Below are positions 1-8,033 of a stretch of DNA of 18,010 nt, piece by piece. The position numbers and the translations under genes are program-made. Under the pieces are notes generated by a model. It ran no database searches. It was not told where the DNA came from and worked only from the letters and a program-made list of their open reading frames with translations. Positions within the stretch are counted from its first letter, which is position 1. Each line of letters opens with the position of its first letter. The DNA comes from an uncultured Clostridia bacterium (GTDB taxonomy: Bacteria > Bacillota > Clostridia > Oscillospirales > Ruminococcaceae). Location: contig CALDJI010000197.1 of assembly GCA_937901805.1 (NCBI GenBank), positions 1 through 18,010 of the forward strand, read 5' to 3'.

Positions 1-1251
1 GCCCTTGCAGAGTTTGGTCAGGTCCATCTGTTCACAAGGAAGTTCCTTATCGCTTTCATCCAAGCGGGACAACTCAATGATATCCTCTACCAGGGTGATT
101 AGACGGCTCGCCTCTTTATAGATGCGCCCGGAAAAATCCGCAATATCCTCCGGACGGACAAGGCCGTTTTTCATCAGCTCTGCATAACCGGAAATGGAGG
201 TCAATGGGGTTTTCAGCTCATGGGAAACATTTGCAGAGAACTCCTGTCGCATTTTTTCCGATTGCCAGCGCTCCGTAATGTCCAAAATCAACAGAACAAT
301 GCCTTTGACTGCTCCGCATTCCGAAGCCGGATTTGCAAAAAGCTGATAATATTTCCCATCCAGTTCCAGTATTTCTTCCTGCGCCTGTCCATTCTTCGCT
401 CGGGAAATCACTTTTTGGAAAGTATCGCTCCGATTTAGGGTCAGGATATGCCTTCCAAAGCACTCCTCATCCGTTACCTGGAACAATGCCCTGGCGCTGG
501 CATTGATAGAGAGAATTGCCAGCTTTTCATCCAATACCACAAGGCCTTCCTGCATGTTTTCCGTGATAGCCGTCAATTCTTCCTGTTTTTCTTTCAGCAT
601 CTGCACTTGATCTGCGATCTGCCGGTTTTGCTTGGAAATCCTCTCCAAAAGCGGGGTAAGTTCATCATAGACGTCACTGTCTTCCGGGTGTTCCAAATCC
701 AGTTTATTCATTGGCACTACAATCTTTTTCGTCTGCCATCTTGCAAGGAGCATGGCAAATAAAAATGCAGCTACTCCCACAACAATCAGCCACGGCAGGC
801 AATGCAGCATAGAAGCATAAATGCTGTCCGTAGTATTCGCCACACGCAGGATTCTGCCGTCATCAAGTTTCAGGGCATAGTAATAGGTCTGTTTCCCAAT
901 GGTATTGGAAAGCCGGGTTCCCTGTCCCTTCCCAAAACGCAGGGCATCCTGGATTTCCGGACGATCCAAATGGTTTTCCATCTGAGTCTGATCCGCTTCG
1001 CTGTCAAACTGCACCGTACCATCCTGCGCAATGACCGTGACCCGAGAGAGATACGGATCGGCGTCAATGGAGTATAAATAGTCTTCTCCGCCGGTCGCAA
1101 TCCCTGCGCTCAGGTATTCCGTCTCCATTTTCAGTTCCGTCTGCATCCGGGAGTTGAATTCATGGTACATAACTGCAAAAACAAGCGCAAAGGAAAGCAA
1201 AACAGTCGCCAGGGAAAGCAGACACATATTGCGGAAAATTCTCTTTCTCAT
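1..1251 (-). CDS. phoR: PhoR-type sensor histidine kinase, C-terminus cut by window edge
   Basis: Membrane sensor kinase expected to phosphorylate the adjacent PhoP when phosphate is scarce. 417 residues are visible with no stop before position 1. A first membrane helix lies at about residues 8-28 and an extracytoplasmic domain at about 30-148. A second helix follows at about 152-171, then a short HAMP-like linker and a coiled region (about 175-225). A PAS-like domain spans about 226-328 (NMQEGLVVLD through ILDITERW). The HisKA H-box is SHELKTPLTSISGYAE with His344 as phosphoacceptor. The ATPase (N, G1, G2) boxes lie off the window. The ATG overlaps the phoP stop as ATGA, and an AGGAGG lies just upstream within phoP, so the two should be translationally coupled. 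The PhoR name rests on domain order plus the pst-phoU-phoP context. The family assignment is firm; the signal sensed is inferred. Confidence 0.93.
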   Translation of the reverse strand, partial: MRKRIFRNMCLLSLATVLLSFALVFAVMYHEFNSRMQTELKMETEYLSAGIATGGEDYLYSIDADPYLSRVTVIAQDGTVQFDSEADQTQMENHLDRPEIQDALRFGKGQGTRLSNTIGKQTYYYALKLDDGRILRVANTTDSIYASMLHCLPWLIVVGVAAFLFAMLLARWQTKKIVVPMNKLDLEHPEDSDVYDELTPLLERISKQNRQIADQVQMLKEKQEELTAITENMQEGLVVLDEKLAILSINASARALFQVTDEECFGRHILTLNRSDTFQKVISRAKNGQAQEEILELDGKYYQLFANPASECGAVKGIVLLILDITERWQSEKMRQEFSANVSHELKTPLTSISGYAELMKNGLVRPEDIADFSGRIYKEASRLITLVEDIIELSRLDESDKELPCEQMDLTKLCKG

Positions 1252-1922
1252 TCTCTGCCTCCTATCCGATAACCGACGCCGCGAACAGTTTCAATCATAC
1301 CGCCGCAGTCACCAAGTTTTTGCCTTAGAGTACGAATATGGACATCTACGGTGCGGGTTTCCCCTTCATATTCATATCCCCATACCGTTTCCAGCACCTT
1401 ATCCCGTGTCAAAACCAATCCGGTATTTTCCATAAGGTAACGGAGCAGTTCAAATTCTTTGAGCGTGAGGGTCACCTCTTTGCCCTTTGCCAGCACCTGA
1501 TGTTTATCGACATCAATGGTAACGTCTCCTACGGAGAGATGGGGATTGCGTTCCTTAGCCCCCGTCCGGCGCAGTACGGCTTTGACGCGGGAAATCAGCT
1601 CCATAACGCCAAACGGTTTTGTGATATAGTCATCCGCGCCCAAATCCAAGCCCAGCACCTTATCATATTCTGCGCTTTTTGCGGTCAGCATGATAATGGG
1701 AACCGCTTTTGTTTTTCCAGAAGCCCGCAGCCGTTTGAGAATAGAAATTCCATCCTCTCCCGGAAGCATAATATCCAACAGGATCAAATCCGGAACCTCT
1801 TTGGAAACGGCGAGGGACAGTTCCTTTCCGTCGCACATCCCATGCGCTTCAAAACCGCCGGAACCCAGGGCGTAGACAATTAAATCCCGGATGCTCTTGT
1901 CGTCTTCTACACAATAGATCAT
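1248..1922 (-). CDS. phoP: PhoP-type OmpR-family response regulator
   Basis: Two-domain DNA-binding response regulator of 224 residues. The receiver has the acidic pocket ED-D (residues 6-8), phosphoacceptor Asp50 in LLDIMLPG, Thr80 in MLTAK and Lys102 in TKPF. The C-terminal winged helix (about 126-224) carries the OmpR-family signature RTVDVHIRTLRQKL and ends GVGYRIGG. The start is placed at MIYCVEDD because an AAGGGG ribosome site precedes it and the ATG overlaps the phoU stop (ATGA). A start 16 codons upstream would add a tail the family lacks. It should bind the TTTACA repeats before pstS and so activate its own operon. It is called PhoP rather than another OmpR regulator from its place between phoU and phoR. 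Confidence 0.94.
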   Translation of the reverse strand: MIYCVEDDKSIRDLIVYALGSGGFEAHGMCDGKELSLAVSKEVPDLILLDIMLPGEDGISILKRLRASGKTKAVPIIMLTAKSAEYDKVLGLDLGADDYITKPFGVMELISRVKAVLRRTGAKERNPHLSVGDVTIDVDKHQVLAKGKEVTLTLKEFELLRYLMENTGLVLTRDKVLETVWGYEYEGETRTVDVHIRTLRQKLGDCGGMIETVRGVGYRIGGRE

Positions 1923-2572
1923 TGTAATGCATCCCCTTTGTGGACGCCGGTGATGGAAAATTCCACCCACTCTGCAATGTTGGTCGCATGATCGCCGATA
2001 CGCTCAAAATATTTGGCGATCATCAGCAAGTCCACTGCATACTCCCCATCCTTCGGATTCCGCGCAATGTACTGAATCAATTCGTCCTTTACTTTGTTGA
2101 ACAGGCCGTCCACCACGTCGTCATAGGCAATGACGTCCTGTGCAATCTTGACGTTGCGGCGTACAAAAGCATCGATGCTTTCTGTTACCATTCTGATTGT
2201 GGCGCGCGCCATTTCCCCAATATGGTGGATACTGTCCGATGCTTTGATATGCGCCATTTTGACAATTTCAGAAATATCGGAGGCCTGATCTCCAATTCTT
2301 TCCATATCGGTAATCATTTTCAGCGCGCTGGAAACCTGACGCAAATCCTTTGCCACCGGCTGTTGCTGGAGCAGGAGTTTCAGGCATAAGCTTTCAATAT
2401 CCCGCTCCTGCTGGTCGATTTCCTGATCGGCTTCAATCGCCTTTTGTGCAAGTTCCATATCTCCGTCCAGAAGAGCTTTTGCCGCGTTGGCAATGGCACT
2501 TTCGCAAAGCGCCCCCATCTGGATCAGTTGTGTATTAAGCTGTTCAAGCTGTTCGTCAAACCGGTTTCTCAT
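1919..2572 (-). CDS. phoU: Phosphate transport system regulator PhoU
   Basis: Cytoplasmic helical regulator that links Pst transporter state to PhoR signalling in the established family model. It has 217 residues, the usual length. The sequence shows the two tandem PhoU repeats: ERIGDQASDI at residues 91-100 and ERIGDHATNI at 190-199. These are the paired acidic motifs that bind metal clusters in known PhoU structures. The start MRNRFDEQLEQL is preceded by GGGGAGG 10 bases upstream and lies 1 base after the pstB stop. The open frame extends upstream for 75 codons but only as an out-of-frame shadow of pstB. The stop overlaps the phoP start (ATGA). No motif is missing. Confidence 0.96.
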   Translation of the reverse strand: MRNRFDEQLEQLNTQLIQMGALCESAIANAAKALLDGDMELAQKAIEADQEIDQQERDIESLCLKLLLQQQPVAKDLRQVSSALKMITDMERIGDQASDISEIVKMAHIKASDSIHHIGEMARATIRMVTESIDAFVRRNVKIAQDVIAYDDVVDGLFNKVKDELIQYIARNPKDGEYAVDLLMIAKYFERIGDHATNIAEWVEFSITGVHKGDALQ

Positions 2573-2573
2573 A

Positions 2574-3371
2574 TTATCCGAACCTCCCCGTAATATAATC
2601 CTCCGTGCGCTTATCTTTCGGCATGGAGAAAATCTGCTCGGTATCGCCGTATTCCACTGCTTCTCCAAGCAGGAAAAAGGCCGTTTTATCGGAGATACGG
2701 GCGGCCTGCTGCATATTGTGCGTGACAATAATGATAGTATAGTCTTTTTTGAGCTGCACAGCAAGATCTTCGATTTTGGATGTGGAAATCGGGTCAAGAG
2801 CGCTGGTCGGTTCGTCCATCAGCAGGACTTCCGGTTCCACAGCGAGTGCGCGCGCAATACACAGCCTCTGCTGCTGTCCGCCGGAAAGGCCGAGCGCGCT
2901 CTTTTTCAGGCGATCTTTGACCTCATCCCAAATCGCCGCCTGTTTCAGGCTCCGCTCTACAATTTCATCCAGCTGCATCTTCTTGCGGATACCCTGTAAT
3001 CTCGGGCCATAGGCCACATTGTCATAGACGCTCATCGGAAACGGATTCGGCTGCTGGAACACCATCCCCACTTTTTTACGCAGCAGGGTCGTATCCACTT
3101 TCGGCGAATAGATATCTTCTCCATCCAAAAGTACTTCTCCGGTAATTTTTACATTGGGAACCAAATCGTTCATCCGATTCAGCGTCTTCAAGTACGTGGA
3201 TTTTCCGCATCCAGACGGGCCAATAAACGCTGTAATACAATTTCCATACAGATTCATATTAATATCTTTGAGCGCATGGTTTTCTCCATAATAGAGATCC
3301 AGATGGCTGACCTCAATTTTTGCCTGTTCAATGACAGGCTGTGTAGAAATTTCTTTCTGTTGCATCATCAT
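2574..3371 (-). CDS. pstB: Phosphate ABC transporter ATP-binding protein PstB
   Basis: ATPase of the high-affinity phosphate importer; it works as a dimer on the inner face of PstC/PstA. It has 265 residues from the chosen start. Walker [10 protein letters not shown] lies at about residues 51-59, the Q-loop at [11 protein letters not shown], the signature LSGGQQQR at about 162-169, Walker [13 protein letters not shown] at about 182-193, and the H-loop at [18 protein letters not shown] is typical of PstB. The start is chosen at the first of three consecutive ATG codons just after the pstA stop, because AAAGGA lies 5-8 bases ahead. An ATG seven codons further upstream overlaps pstA and has a poorer ribosome site. 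Either the first or second ATG of the triplet could be used. Confidence 0.96.
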   Translation of the reverse strand: MMMQQKEISTQPVIEQAKIEVSHLDLYYGENHALKDINMNLYGNCITAFIGPSGCGKSTYLKTLNRMNDLVPNVKITGEVLLDGEDIYSPKVDTTLLRKKVGMVFQQPNPFPMSVYDNVAYGPRLQGIRKKMQLDEIVERSLKQAAIWDEVKDRLKKSALGLSGGQQQRLCIARALAVEPEVLLMDEPTSALDPISTSKIEDLAVQLKKDYTIIIVTHNMQQAARISDKTAFFLLGEAVEYGDTEQIFSMPKDKRTEDYITGRFG

Positions 3372-3372
3372 G

Positions 3373-4257
3373 TTATCCTTTCCGGTTGACATCCAGCTTT
3401 TTGCTGATGAGTTTTGTCACAAGATTGATGACCAGCACAATAACAACCAATACCAGGGCAATCCCAAACGCGTCGTCGTATTTCGCCTTGGTCATACTCA
3501 AATACATTTGAATGGTCAACGTACCGCCCGACATCATCGGGTGGGTCAGCCAGTTCTCCACCATCATATAAGAGCTTCCCGCCGTAAACAGCAGCGCCGC
3601 AGATTCCCCTACAATACGGCCGATTGCAAGAATCACGCCGGTCACAATGCCAGGCATTGCGCTGGGCAGGATAATCGTGCGGATCATATACCACTTTGTC
3701 GCTCCGATCCCGAGAGCGCCGCTCCGGTAGCTTTCCGGAACGGTTTTGAGCGCCTCCTGTGTGGTTCGGGTAATAATCGGAAGGATCATCAGGGTCAATG
3801 TCAAAGAGCCGCACAGAATGGAAAACCCAAGGTGCAGCACCTCTCCGAAAAAGAGCATTCCAAACAGGCCGTAAATAATGGAGGGGATTCCCGCCAATGT
3901 TTCAGTGGTAAACTCAATAATCCGAACAAGTTTTCCCCCTTTTGCATATTCATTGAGGTAGATCGCAGATCCAACGCCAATGGGGGTAGCAATGAGCAGT
4001 GTAATTACAATAATATACAAAGTGTTAATAATATTTGGAAGTATACCAAAAGTACCTTTTAAGGCGCTCTGCGCGGTAGAAAGGAACTGCCAGTCAATGG
4101 AGGGCAGACCACGGTAAAGCACATATCCGATAATTCCAATCAGCAGAGCCACCGCAATTGCCGCGCAAAAATAAATAAGTCCATACAGCACTGCGTCCAG
4201 CGGACGCTTCCTTTTGTCGTAAATACTCAGGGAAAGGGGTTTTCCGTTACTTGTCAT
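3373..4257 (-). CDS. pstA: Phosphate ABC transporter permease PstA
   Basis: Inner-membrane permease that pairs with PstC. It has 294 residues and about six hydrophobic segments: roughly 23-47, 71-100, 120-145, 148-165, 203-227 and 263-285. The permease coupling loop that contacts PstB is visible as [20 protein letters not shown] followed by [12 protein letters not shown] (about 168-207). The short N-terminal cytoplasmic tail and [14 protein letters not shown] are typical of PstA. The start lies 11 bases inside the end of pstC, with GGGAGG in the overlap as its ribosome site, so translation is coupled. PstA and PstC share the TLAGIPS/LLAGIPS and coupling-loop motifs. The gene nearer pstB is called PstA by usual order and similarity. 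Confidence 0.94.
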   Translation of the reverse strand: MTSNGKPLSLSIYDKRKRPLDAVLYGLIYFCAAIAVALLIGIIGYVLYRGLPSIDWQFLSTAQSALKGTFGILPNIINTLYIIVITLLIATPIGVGSAIYLNEYAKGGKLVRIIEFTTETLAGIPSIIYGLFGMLFFGEVLHLGFSILCGSLTLTLMILPIITRTTQEALKTVPESYRSGALGIGATKWYMIRTIILPSAMPGIVTGVILAIGRIVGESAALLFTAGSSYMMVENWLTHPMMSGGTLTIQMYLSMTKAKYDDAFGIALVLVVIVLVINLVTKLISKKLDVNRKG

Positions 4258-5200
4258 CCTGTTTCCCTCCCTTTTTCAGAATGGTATTGAGAAGGATATT
4301 GATAATCATGATAAAAGCAAAGAGAATGAGTCCGATGGTGAACAAAACCTGACGGTGAAGTCCGCTGGCATATCCCATCTCCGCGACAATGGCAGTCGTC
4401 AAGGTACGTACCGAGTTAAAAGGAAATGGGAGATTGACCGAGTTCCCGCATACAAAGACAATCGCCATTGCCTCGCCCAGTGCGCGGCCGATTCCAAGTA
4501 CAATCCCGGTAATAATCCCGGATTTTGCAGAGGGGATGGTCACACGGAAAATCGTCTGGATTTTGCTCGCCCCCAATGCGAGGGAAGAACTCCGGTATTG
4601 CTGCGGAACCGCCCGAAGGGAGGTCTCGCTGACATTGATCACCGTGGGCAGAATCATGATGGCAAGAACCAGCACTGCGGACAACAAATTCGCTCCCCCA
4701 GTGAACTGGTGATTGGGATCATCGGCAAAAATCAGCTTTTCCAGTTTATACATCACCGGGTTAATCATCAAAACGCCGAGCAGGCCGTAAACAACCGAGG
4801 GGATTCCTGCGAGAAGTTCCACTGCCGGCTTAACAATCGATGCGACCTTGCTGTTTGCAATTTCCGAAAGAAAAACTGCTGTCATCAGCGCGATAGGGAC
4901 GCCAATCAAAATTGCAAGCGACGTTGCAATGAGGGAAGTGAGAATGACATAAAGAATACCAAAGCTGGGGTCTTCCGCCGTGGGCGCCCAAATGGGGTTA
5001 AACAGAATATCGACAATACCAACCTTATACAGGGCGGGCGCGCCTGAATAAACCATATAAAGCGTAATAGCGAATACTGCCACTATCGCTACCAGGGCGC
5101 AGACAAAGAAAATCGCATTGGCTGTGGTTTCTACAACCGACTTTGTCTTATGACTGTATAGGATGGAGAATTTTTCTTTTGGAGCTGTTTTTGAGTCCAT
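4247..5200 (-). CDS. pstC: Phosphate ABC transporter permease PstC
   Basis: Inner-membrane permease partner of PstA. It has 317 residues with six predicted membrane segments at roughly 28-51, 82-110, 122-147, 172-190, 227-252 and 285-307. The coupling loop SLRAVPQQYRSSSLALGA (194-211), followed by TIPSAKSGIITG, is the site that docks PstB. LLAGIPSVVYGLLG (129-142) is the conserved PstC/PstA core. The ATG has AAAGGCGG 8 bases upstream. It is separated from pstS by 199 bases that contain a hairpin with a U-tract, and it overlaps pstA by 11 bases. The hydrophilic N-terminus of about 25 residues is ordinary for the family. Confidence 0.94.
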   Translation of the reverse strand: MDSKTAPKEKFSILYSHKTKSVVETTANAIFFVCALVAIVAVFAITLYMVYSGAPALYKVGIVDILFNPIWAPTAEDPSFGILYVILTSLIATSLAILIGVPIALMTAVFLSEIANSKVASIVKPAVELLAGIPSVVYGLLGVLMINPVMYKLEKLIFADDPNHQFTGGANLLSAVLVLAIMILPTVINVSETSLRAVPQQYRSSSLALGASKIQTIFRVTIPSAKSGIITGIVLGIGRALGEAMAIVFVCGNSVNLPFPFNSVRTLTTAIVAEMGYASGLHRQVLFTIGLILFAFIMIINILLNTILKKGGKQDDK

Positions 5201-5399
5201 GAAAAATACCGCCTTTCCGGGTAAGAAAACGGGTGGGACTGCACTCTTAGAGGAACAGAAACCGCTTTCCTGAACTTTTTACCTGTTTTTTTGTTTTCCT
5301 TTACATTTTTTACTCTGTAAAAATATCCCCAAGATTCTTATAAAGTTTCTTGAGGATATTGTTCAGAAAGCCGTTTTCTTTTGTCAGGTTTATCCGAGA
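5201..5399. other. pstS-pstC intergenic spacer
   Basis: This 199-base gap holds the hairpin and U-tract at 5319-5359 and a very A/T-rich stretch at 5281-5322. It ends in the pstC ribosome site AAAGGCGG near 5210. I see no additional ORF with a ribosome site and no convincing -35/-10 pair of its own. Confidence 0.6.
5319..5359 (-). terminator. Hairpin with U-tract between pstS and pstC, probable partial terminator
   Basis: On the minus strand, downstream of the pstS stop, ATATCCTCAAGA pairs with TCTTGGGGATAT. This gives a 12-bp stem with one G-U pair. The loop can form a further three pairs, and the stem runs directly into TTTTT. The next gene, pstC, lies on the same strand with no obvious new promoter, so a leaky terminator fits. 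The binding protein would then be made in excess over the membrane complex. The 3' hairpin may also stabilise the pstS message. The structure is read from sequence; the read-through role is inferred. Confidence 0.7.
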
Positions 5400-6284
5400 T
5401 TATTTTGCAGAGATGAGGCCGACAGATTTAATGACCTGCTGTCCGGCGTCAGAATTGATGAATTCGAAGATTGCCTGGACTGCTTCGCTCTGTTCAGAGA
5501 TAGAACCGTTGGTTGCCATAACGAACGGGCGGCTGAGTTTGTATTCACCGGATTTGATGTTCTCTTCGGTAGCTGCTACGCCGTCCAGCTGAAGGTTTGC
5601 CACGCTGTCGTCAATGACGTCCAGGGACACATAGCCGATAGCGCCCGGAGTAGAAGCTACTTTTGCCATAACGCCGCCGGTAGAATCAACTTCCTGTGCG
5701 TATTTGCACTGCTCTTCAATCCCAAGAATTTCTTCAAACGCGCCGCGGGTACCGGAGCCTGCCTCACGTCCGATGACGACAATCACCTCATCCGGCCCGC
5801 CAACTTCGCTCCAGTTAGTGATTTTCCCAGTATAGATATCGGAAAGCTGCTGCTGGGTGAGGTTGGTAGCTGTATTTGCTTTATCTGTTACAATGGCGAT
5901 CCCGTCAATTGCAACAATGTTTTCTTCCAGGCCCTGCTCCTTTTCTTCAGCTTTCAGGTTTCTGGAAACATTTCCAATGTCCACTGTTTTTTTGATAGCG
6001 GCTTCAGCACCAGCACCGGAACCGGTGTATTCTGCAGTTGCCTGGATATTTGGATATACTTCTTTCAGAGATTCGATCAGTGCGGAGCAGAACTTTTCCA
6101 TAGAAGTAGAACCGGACATGGTCACTTTTCCGGAAACATCTGCTGCAGAAGCGGAAGAGGTCGGATTGCTTGAACCCGCACTGCTTGGTGTCGAACTATT
6201 TGTGTCTCCATTACCGCATGCAGTCAGACCCAGTGCCATCAGACAGGCTGCTGCAATGACAGCAATTCTGTTTCTCTTTTTCAT
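5400..6284 (-). CDS. pstS: Phosphate-binding lipoprotein PstS
   Basis: Extracytoplasmic phosphate-binding protein that feeds PstC/PstA. It has 294 residues. A lipoprotein signal runs MKKRNRIAVIAAACLMALGL with lipobox LTAC, so Cys23 should be lipidated, as expected where there is no outer membrane. A Ser/Thr/Ala-rich linker follows (about 24-52). The phosphate-binding elements are visible: SGSTSME (57-63), YTGSGAGAE (86-94), SRNL (108-111) and GREAGSGTRGAFEE (172-185), whose GSGTRG motif clamps phosphate. The start is the ATG after AAGGAGG, with spacing of 11 bases, slightly long. An ATG ten codons upstream lacks a ribosome site. It is the first gene of the operon, directly behind the PhoP-box promoter. 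Confidence 0.96.
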   Translation of the reverse strand: MKKRNRIAVIAAACLMALGLTACGNGDTNSSTPSSAGSSNPTSSASAADVSGKVTMSGSTSMEKFCSALIESLKEVYPNIQATAEYTGSGAGAEAAIKKTVDIGNVSRNLKAEEKEQGLEENIVAIDGIAIVTDKANTATNLTQQQLSDIYTGKITNWSEVGGPDEVIVVIGREAGSGTRGAFEEILGIEEQCKYAQEVDSTGGVMAKVASTPGAIGYVSLDVIDDSVANLQLDGVAATEENIKSGEYKLSRPFVMATNGSISEQSEAVQAIFEFINSDAGQQVIKSVGLISAK

Positions 6285-6338
6285 AATTACTTGTTCCTCC
6301 TTGAAACTCATCATGTTCTATTTTTTGAGTACGGCCTC

Positions 6339-6392
6339 ATTATATCCATACTTTGTCATATTCAAAGCAAGAGAATGTAAAATCCATGTAAA
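6339..6392 (-). promoter_or_regulatory. PhoP-box promoter of the pst-pho operon
   Basis: Reading the minus strand toward pstS, four 6-base half-sites recur every 11 bases: TTTACA (6392-6387), TTTACA (6381-6376), TTGCTT (6370-6365) and ATGACA (6359-6354). Each is separated by 5 bases. Exactly 9 bases after the last comes TATAAT (6344-6339). No good -35 hexamer exists, as expected for promoters that need PhoP. Known Gram-positive PhoP boxes are TTAACA-like repeats spaced about 11 bp that end near -22. The geometry here gives that end point. The start of transcription would fall near 6332, about 48 bases before pstS. Confidence 0.85.
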
Positions 6393-6451
6393 ATAGACCT
6401 TTATTCTGTACAAATTCACCTAAATTCCCAAATTCATATGCTTTTTCGCCC

Positions 6452-6510
6452 TTTACATGGATTTTACAATTCTTTATCCATTGTTTTTGCCGGAATGCAG
6501 TATTTATAAA
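6452..6510 (+). promoter_or_regulatory. Divergent PhoP-like box facing the M20 hydrolase
   Basis: TTTACA-N5-TTTACA at 6452-6468 is the exact reverse complement of the core of the pstS box (17 of 17 bases), so it points right. The next two 11-bp phased positions are weak: TTATCC at 6474 and TTTTGC at 6485. Possible -10 elements follow at 6501-6510 (TATTTATAAA). It could drive a PhoP-dependent transcript toward the gene at 6709, or help PhoP bind or loop at the pstS promoter. The sequence identity is certain; the promoter activity is inferred. Confidence 0.5.
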
Positions 6511-6638
6511 AGACAAGAACAGAGTGACAGAATGAAAACTTCCTGCAAAATCAACGAGAACTTCTGAAAAAGGAGGATGAAGAGCCACTAAAATTCACTG
6601 GATTCTTTTGTGCATCCCGCGCGAATTGATATCCCCTC

Positions 6639-6666
6639 TTGCCTTTTTCATTCTCCCGCATAATAA
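6639..6666 (+). promoter_or_regulatory. Candidate sigma-A promoter for the M20 hydrolase
   Basis: TTGCCT (6639-6644), a 16-base spacer and TAATAA (6661-6666) lie about 43 bases ahead of the start codon. The match to consensus is moderate. If active, this gives phosphate-independent expression beside the PhoP-like box further upstream. Confidence 0.45.
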
Positions 6667-6708
6667 TAGGATTTAGAAAAAAACAAACCAATGGAGGAGG
6701 ATTTTTAA

Positions 6709-7953
6709 ATGTCTTACGAAATTTCCCAGGCAACCAAAGATGCTCTTCAGACCCTGCTTGACGCAGATAAGGTCGTACAGGCACTCCAATTTGCACAGGA
6801 CGATCAGGAGGAAATCATCCAGCGCCAGATGGAACTGGCTCTGATCCCCTCCCCGACTTTCCACGAAGAGAAAAAAGCTGCAAGGTTTCTTGATATGTTC
6901 CGGGCAGAGGGATTAGAGGACTGCCGCATTGACGCATACGGAAACTGCGTTGGCATCCGCAGGGGAACCGGCGGCGGGAAGACCCTGCTGGTAGAAGGAC
7001 ACCTGGATACAGTATTCCCCATGGAAACAGAACTGAAAATCACTCGGGAAAATGGGGTAATCCACTGCCCCGGCATTGTCGATGACACCCGCGGATGCGC
7101 TGTCCTGCTCTCGGTTATCCGGGCGCTCAATGCAGCGGACATCCAGACGAAAGGGGATATCCATTTTGTTGGGACGGTCCAGGAGGAGGGCATGGGCTCC
7201 CTGGGCGGAATGCGCGATTACCTTGAACACCACCCGGAAATTGAAGCCAGTATCTCGGTAGACGGACCGGGATACCATGGGGTAACTTTTGAGGCCACTG
7301 GGTTTAAAACCTATGAAGTGAATTTCTACGGTATCGGCGGGCACGCATCCGGTGCATTTGGGAAGATTGCAAATCCTTTGCATGCAGCTGCAAGGGCAGT
7401 TGCAAAAATCTCTGATTTCCAGGTTCCGACAGAGCCGCGCACCACGTTTGCCGTAACCAATTTTCATGCAGGCAGCCCCGCTTCTGTCCACGCGATTGTT
7501 CCAAAAGCACAGATTATGTTTAATTTCCGTTCTAACTCCCAGAAAGAACTGGATAAGCTGGATAAACGGATTTTTGAAGCCATCCAGCAGGCTTGCGACG
7601 AGGAGACCGCACGCTGGGGAAAGGATACCATTACCTTTGATTATAAGCGGTACTGTGACGTACCTGCCGGCACACAGGACCCACACTCCCCCATTGTGGA
7701 GGCAAGCGTGGCGATTGCAAATTACCTGGGATGCAAAGAACCAAAACTCGCCCACGGAGGTTCCACCAACTGCAATATGGCCATCGGTGCGGGTATCCCG
7801 GCTGTCTGCCTTGGAGACTGCGACTATGATACCAACTGTCATACCCTGCGGGAACATTTTATTGAATTTGAGGCCTATAAAGGCTGCCAGCAGACCCTTC
7901 TGCTTGCTCTGCTCTGTGCCGGAACCGACATGCAGGAGAGTATCCTTTCATAA
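6709..7953 (+). CDS. M20/M25/M40-family metallohydrolase (peptidase or deacylase)
   Basis: Zinc-dependent amidohydrolase of 414 residues, likely cytoplasmic (no signal peptide). The di-metal site is readable: GHLDTVF with His98 and Asp100, GIVDDTRG with the bridging Asp at 125/126, the EE pair Glu159 (general base) and Glu160, Asp185 in SVDGPG, and the late His378 in CHTLRE. The lid or dimerisation domain is inserted at about 190-310 (GIGGHASGAFGKIANPLHAA). Families with this layout include peptidase T-like enzymes, succinyl-diaminopimelate desuccinylase, acetylornithine deacetylase and carboxypeptidase G2. The exact substrate cannot be read from the sequence. The start has GGAGGAGG 8 bases upstream. 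An N-terminal extension of about 35 residues precedes the catalytic domain. It is monocistronic, ending at a strong terminator. Confidence 0.88.
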   Translation: MSYEISQATKDALQTLLDADKVVQALQFAQDDQEEIIQRQMELALIPSPTFHEEKKAARFLDMFRAEGLEDCRIDAYGNCVGIRRGTGGGKTLLVEGHLDTVFPMETELKITRENGVIHCPGIVDDTRGCAVLLSVIRALNAADIQTKGDIHFVGTVQEEGMGSLGGMRDYLEHHPEIEASISVDGPGYHGVTFEATGFKTYEVNFYGIGGHASGAFGKIANPLHAAARAVAKISDFQVPTEPRTTFAVTNFHAGSPASVHAIVPKAQIMFNFRSNSQKELDKLDKRIFEAIQQACDEETARWGKDTITFDYKRYCDVPAGTQDPHSPIVEASVAIANYLGCKEPKLAHGGSTNCNMAIGAGIPAVCLGDCDYDTNCHTLREHFIEFEAYKGCQQTLLLALLCAGTDMQESILS

Positions 7954-7971
7954 ATCCCGTTTCCTTTTTTT

Positions 7972-8008
7972 AAAAATCCCCGCCGAAGCATTCGGCGGGG
8001 ATTTTTTT
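7972..8008 (+). terminator. Strong intrinsic terminator, usable in both directions
   Basis: AAAAATCCCCGCCGAA pairs perfectly with TTCGGCGGGGATTTTT around the 3-base loop GCA, and a T-run follows. Read on the minus strand the same hairpin is followed by five Ts, so it should also end the convergent uppP transcript. Confidence 0.93.
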
Positions 8009-8033
8009 CTTTTTCATTCTATGACAGGCATAC

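Larger units (their letters stand above)
6393..6708. other. pstS / M20 hydrolase divergent intergenic region
   Basis: No gene is recognised here. It contains the second PhoP-like box, a strong ribosome-site-like AAAAAGGAGG (6567-6576) that abuts an ATG opening only a four-codon frame, and a likely housekeeping promoter for the hydrolase at 6639-6666. An 11-codon frame starting at 6532 has no ribosome site. Small minus-strand frames across this stretch look like shadows of non-coding A/T-rich DNA. Confidence 0.6.

Noticed and set aside
1338..1883. Long plus-strand open frames opposite the pho, pst, metH and MATE genes
   Set aside because: They are antisense shadows of well-supported genes, with no ribosome sites or recognisable domains.
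6340..6588. 82-codon minus-strand frame over the pstS promoter
   Set aside because: It covers both PhoP boxes and the -10, has no ribosome site, and its translation is just A/T-rich non-coding sequence.
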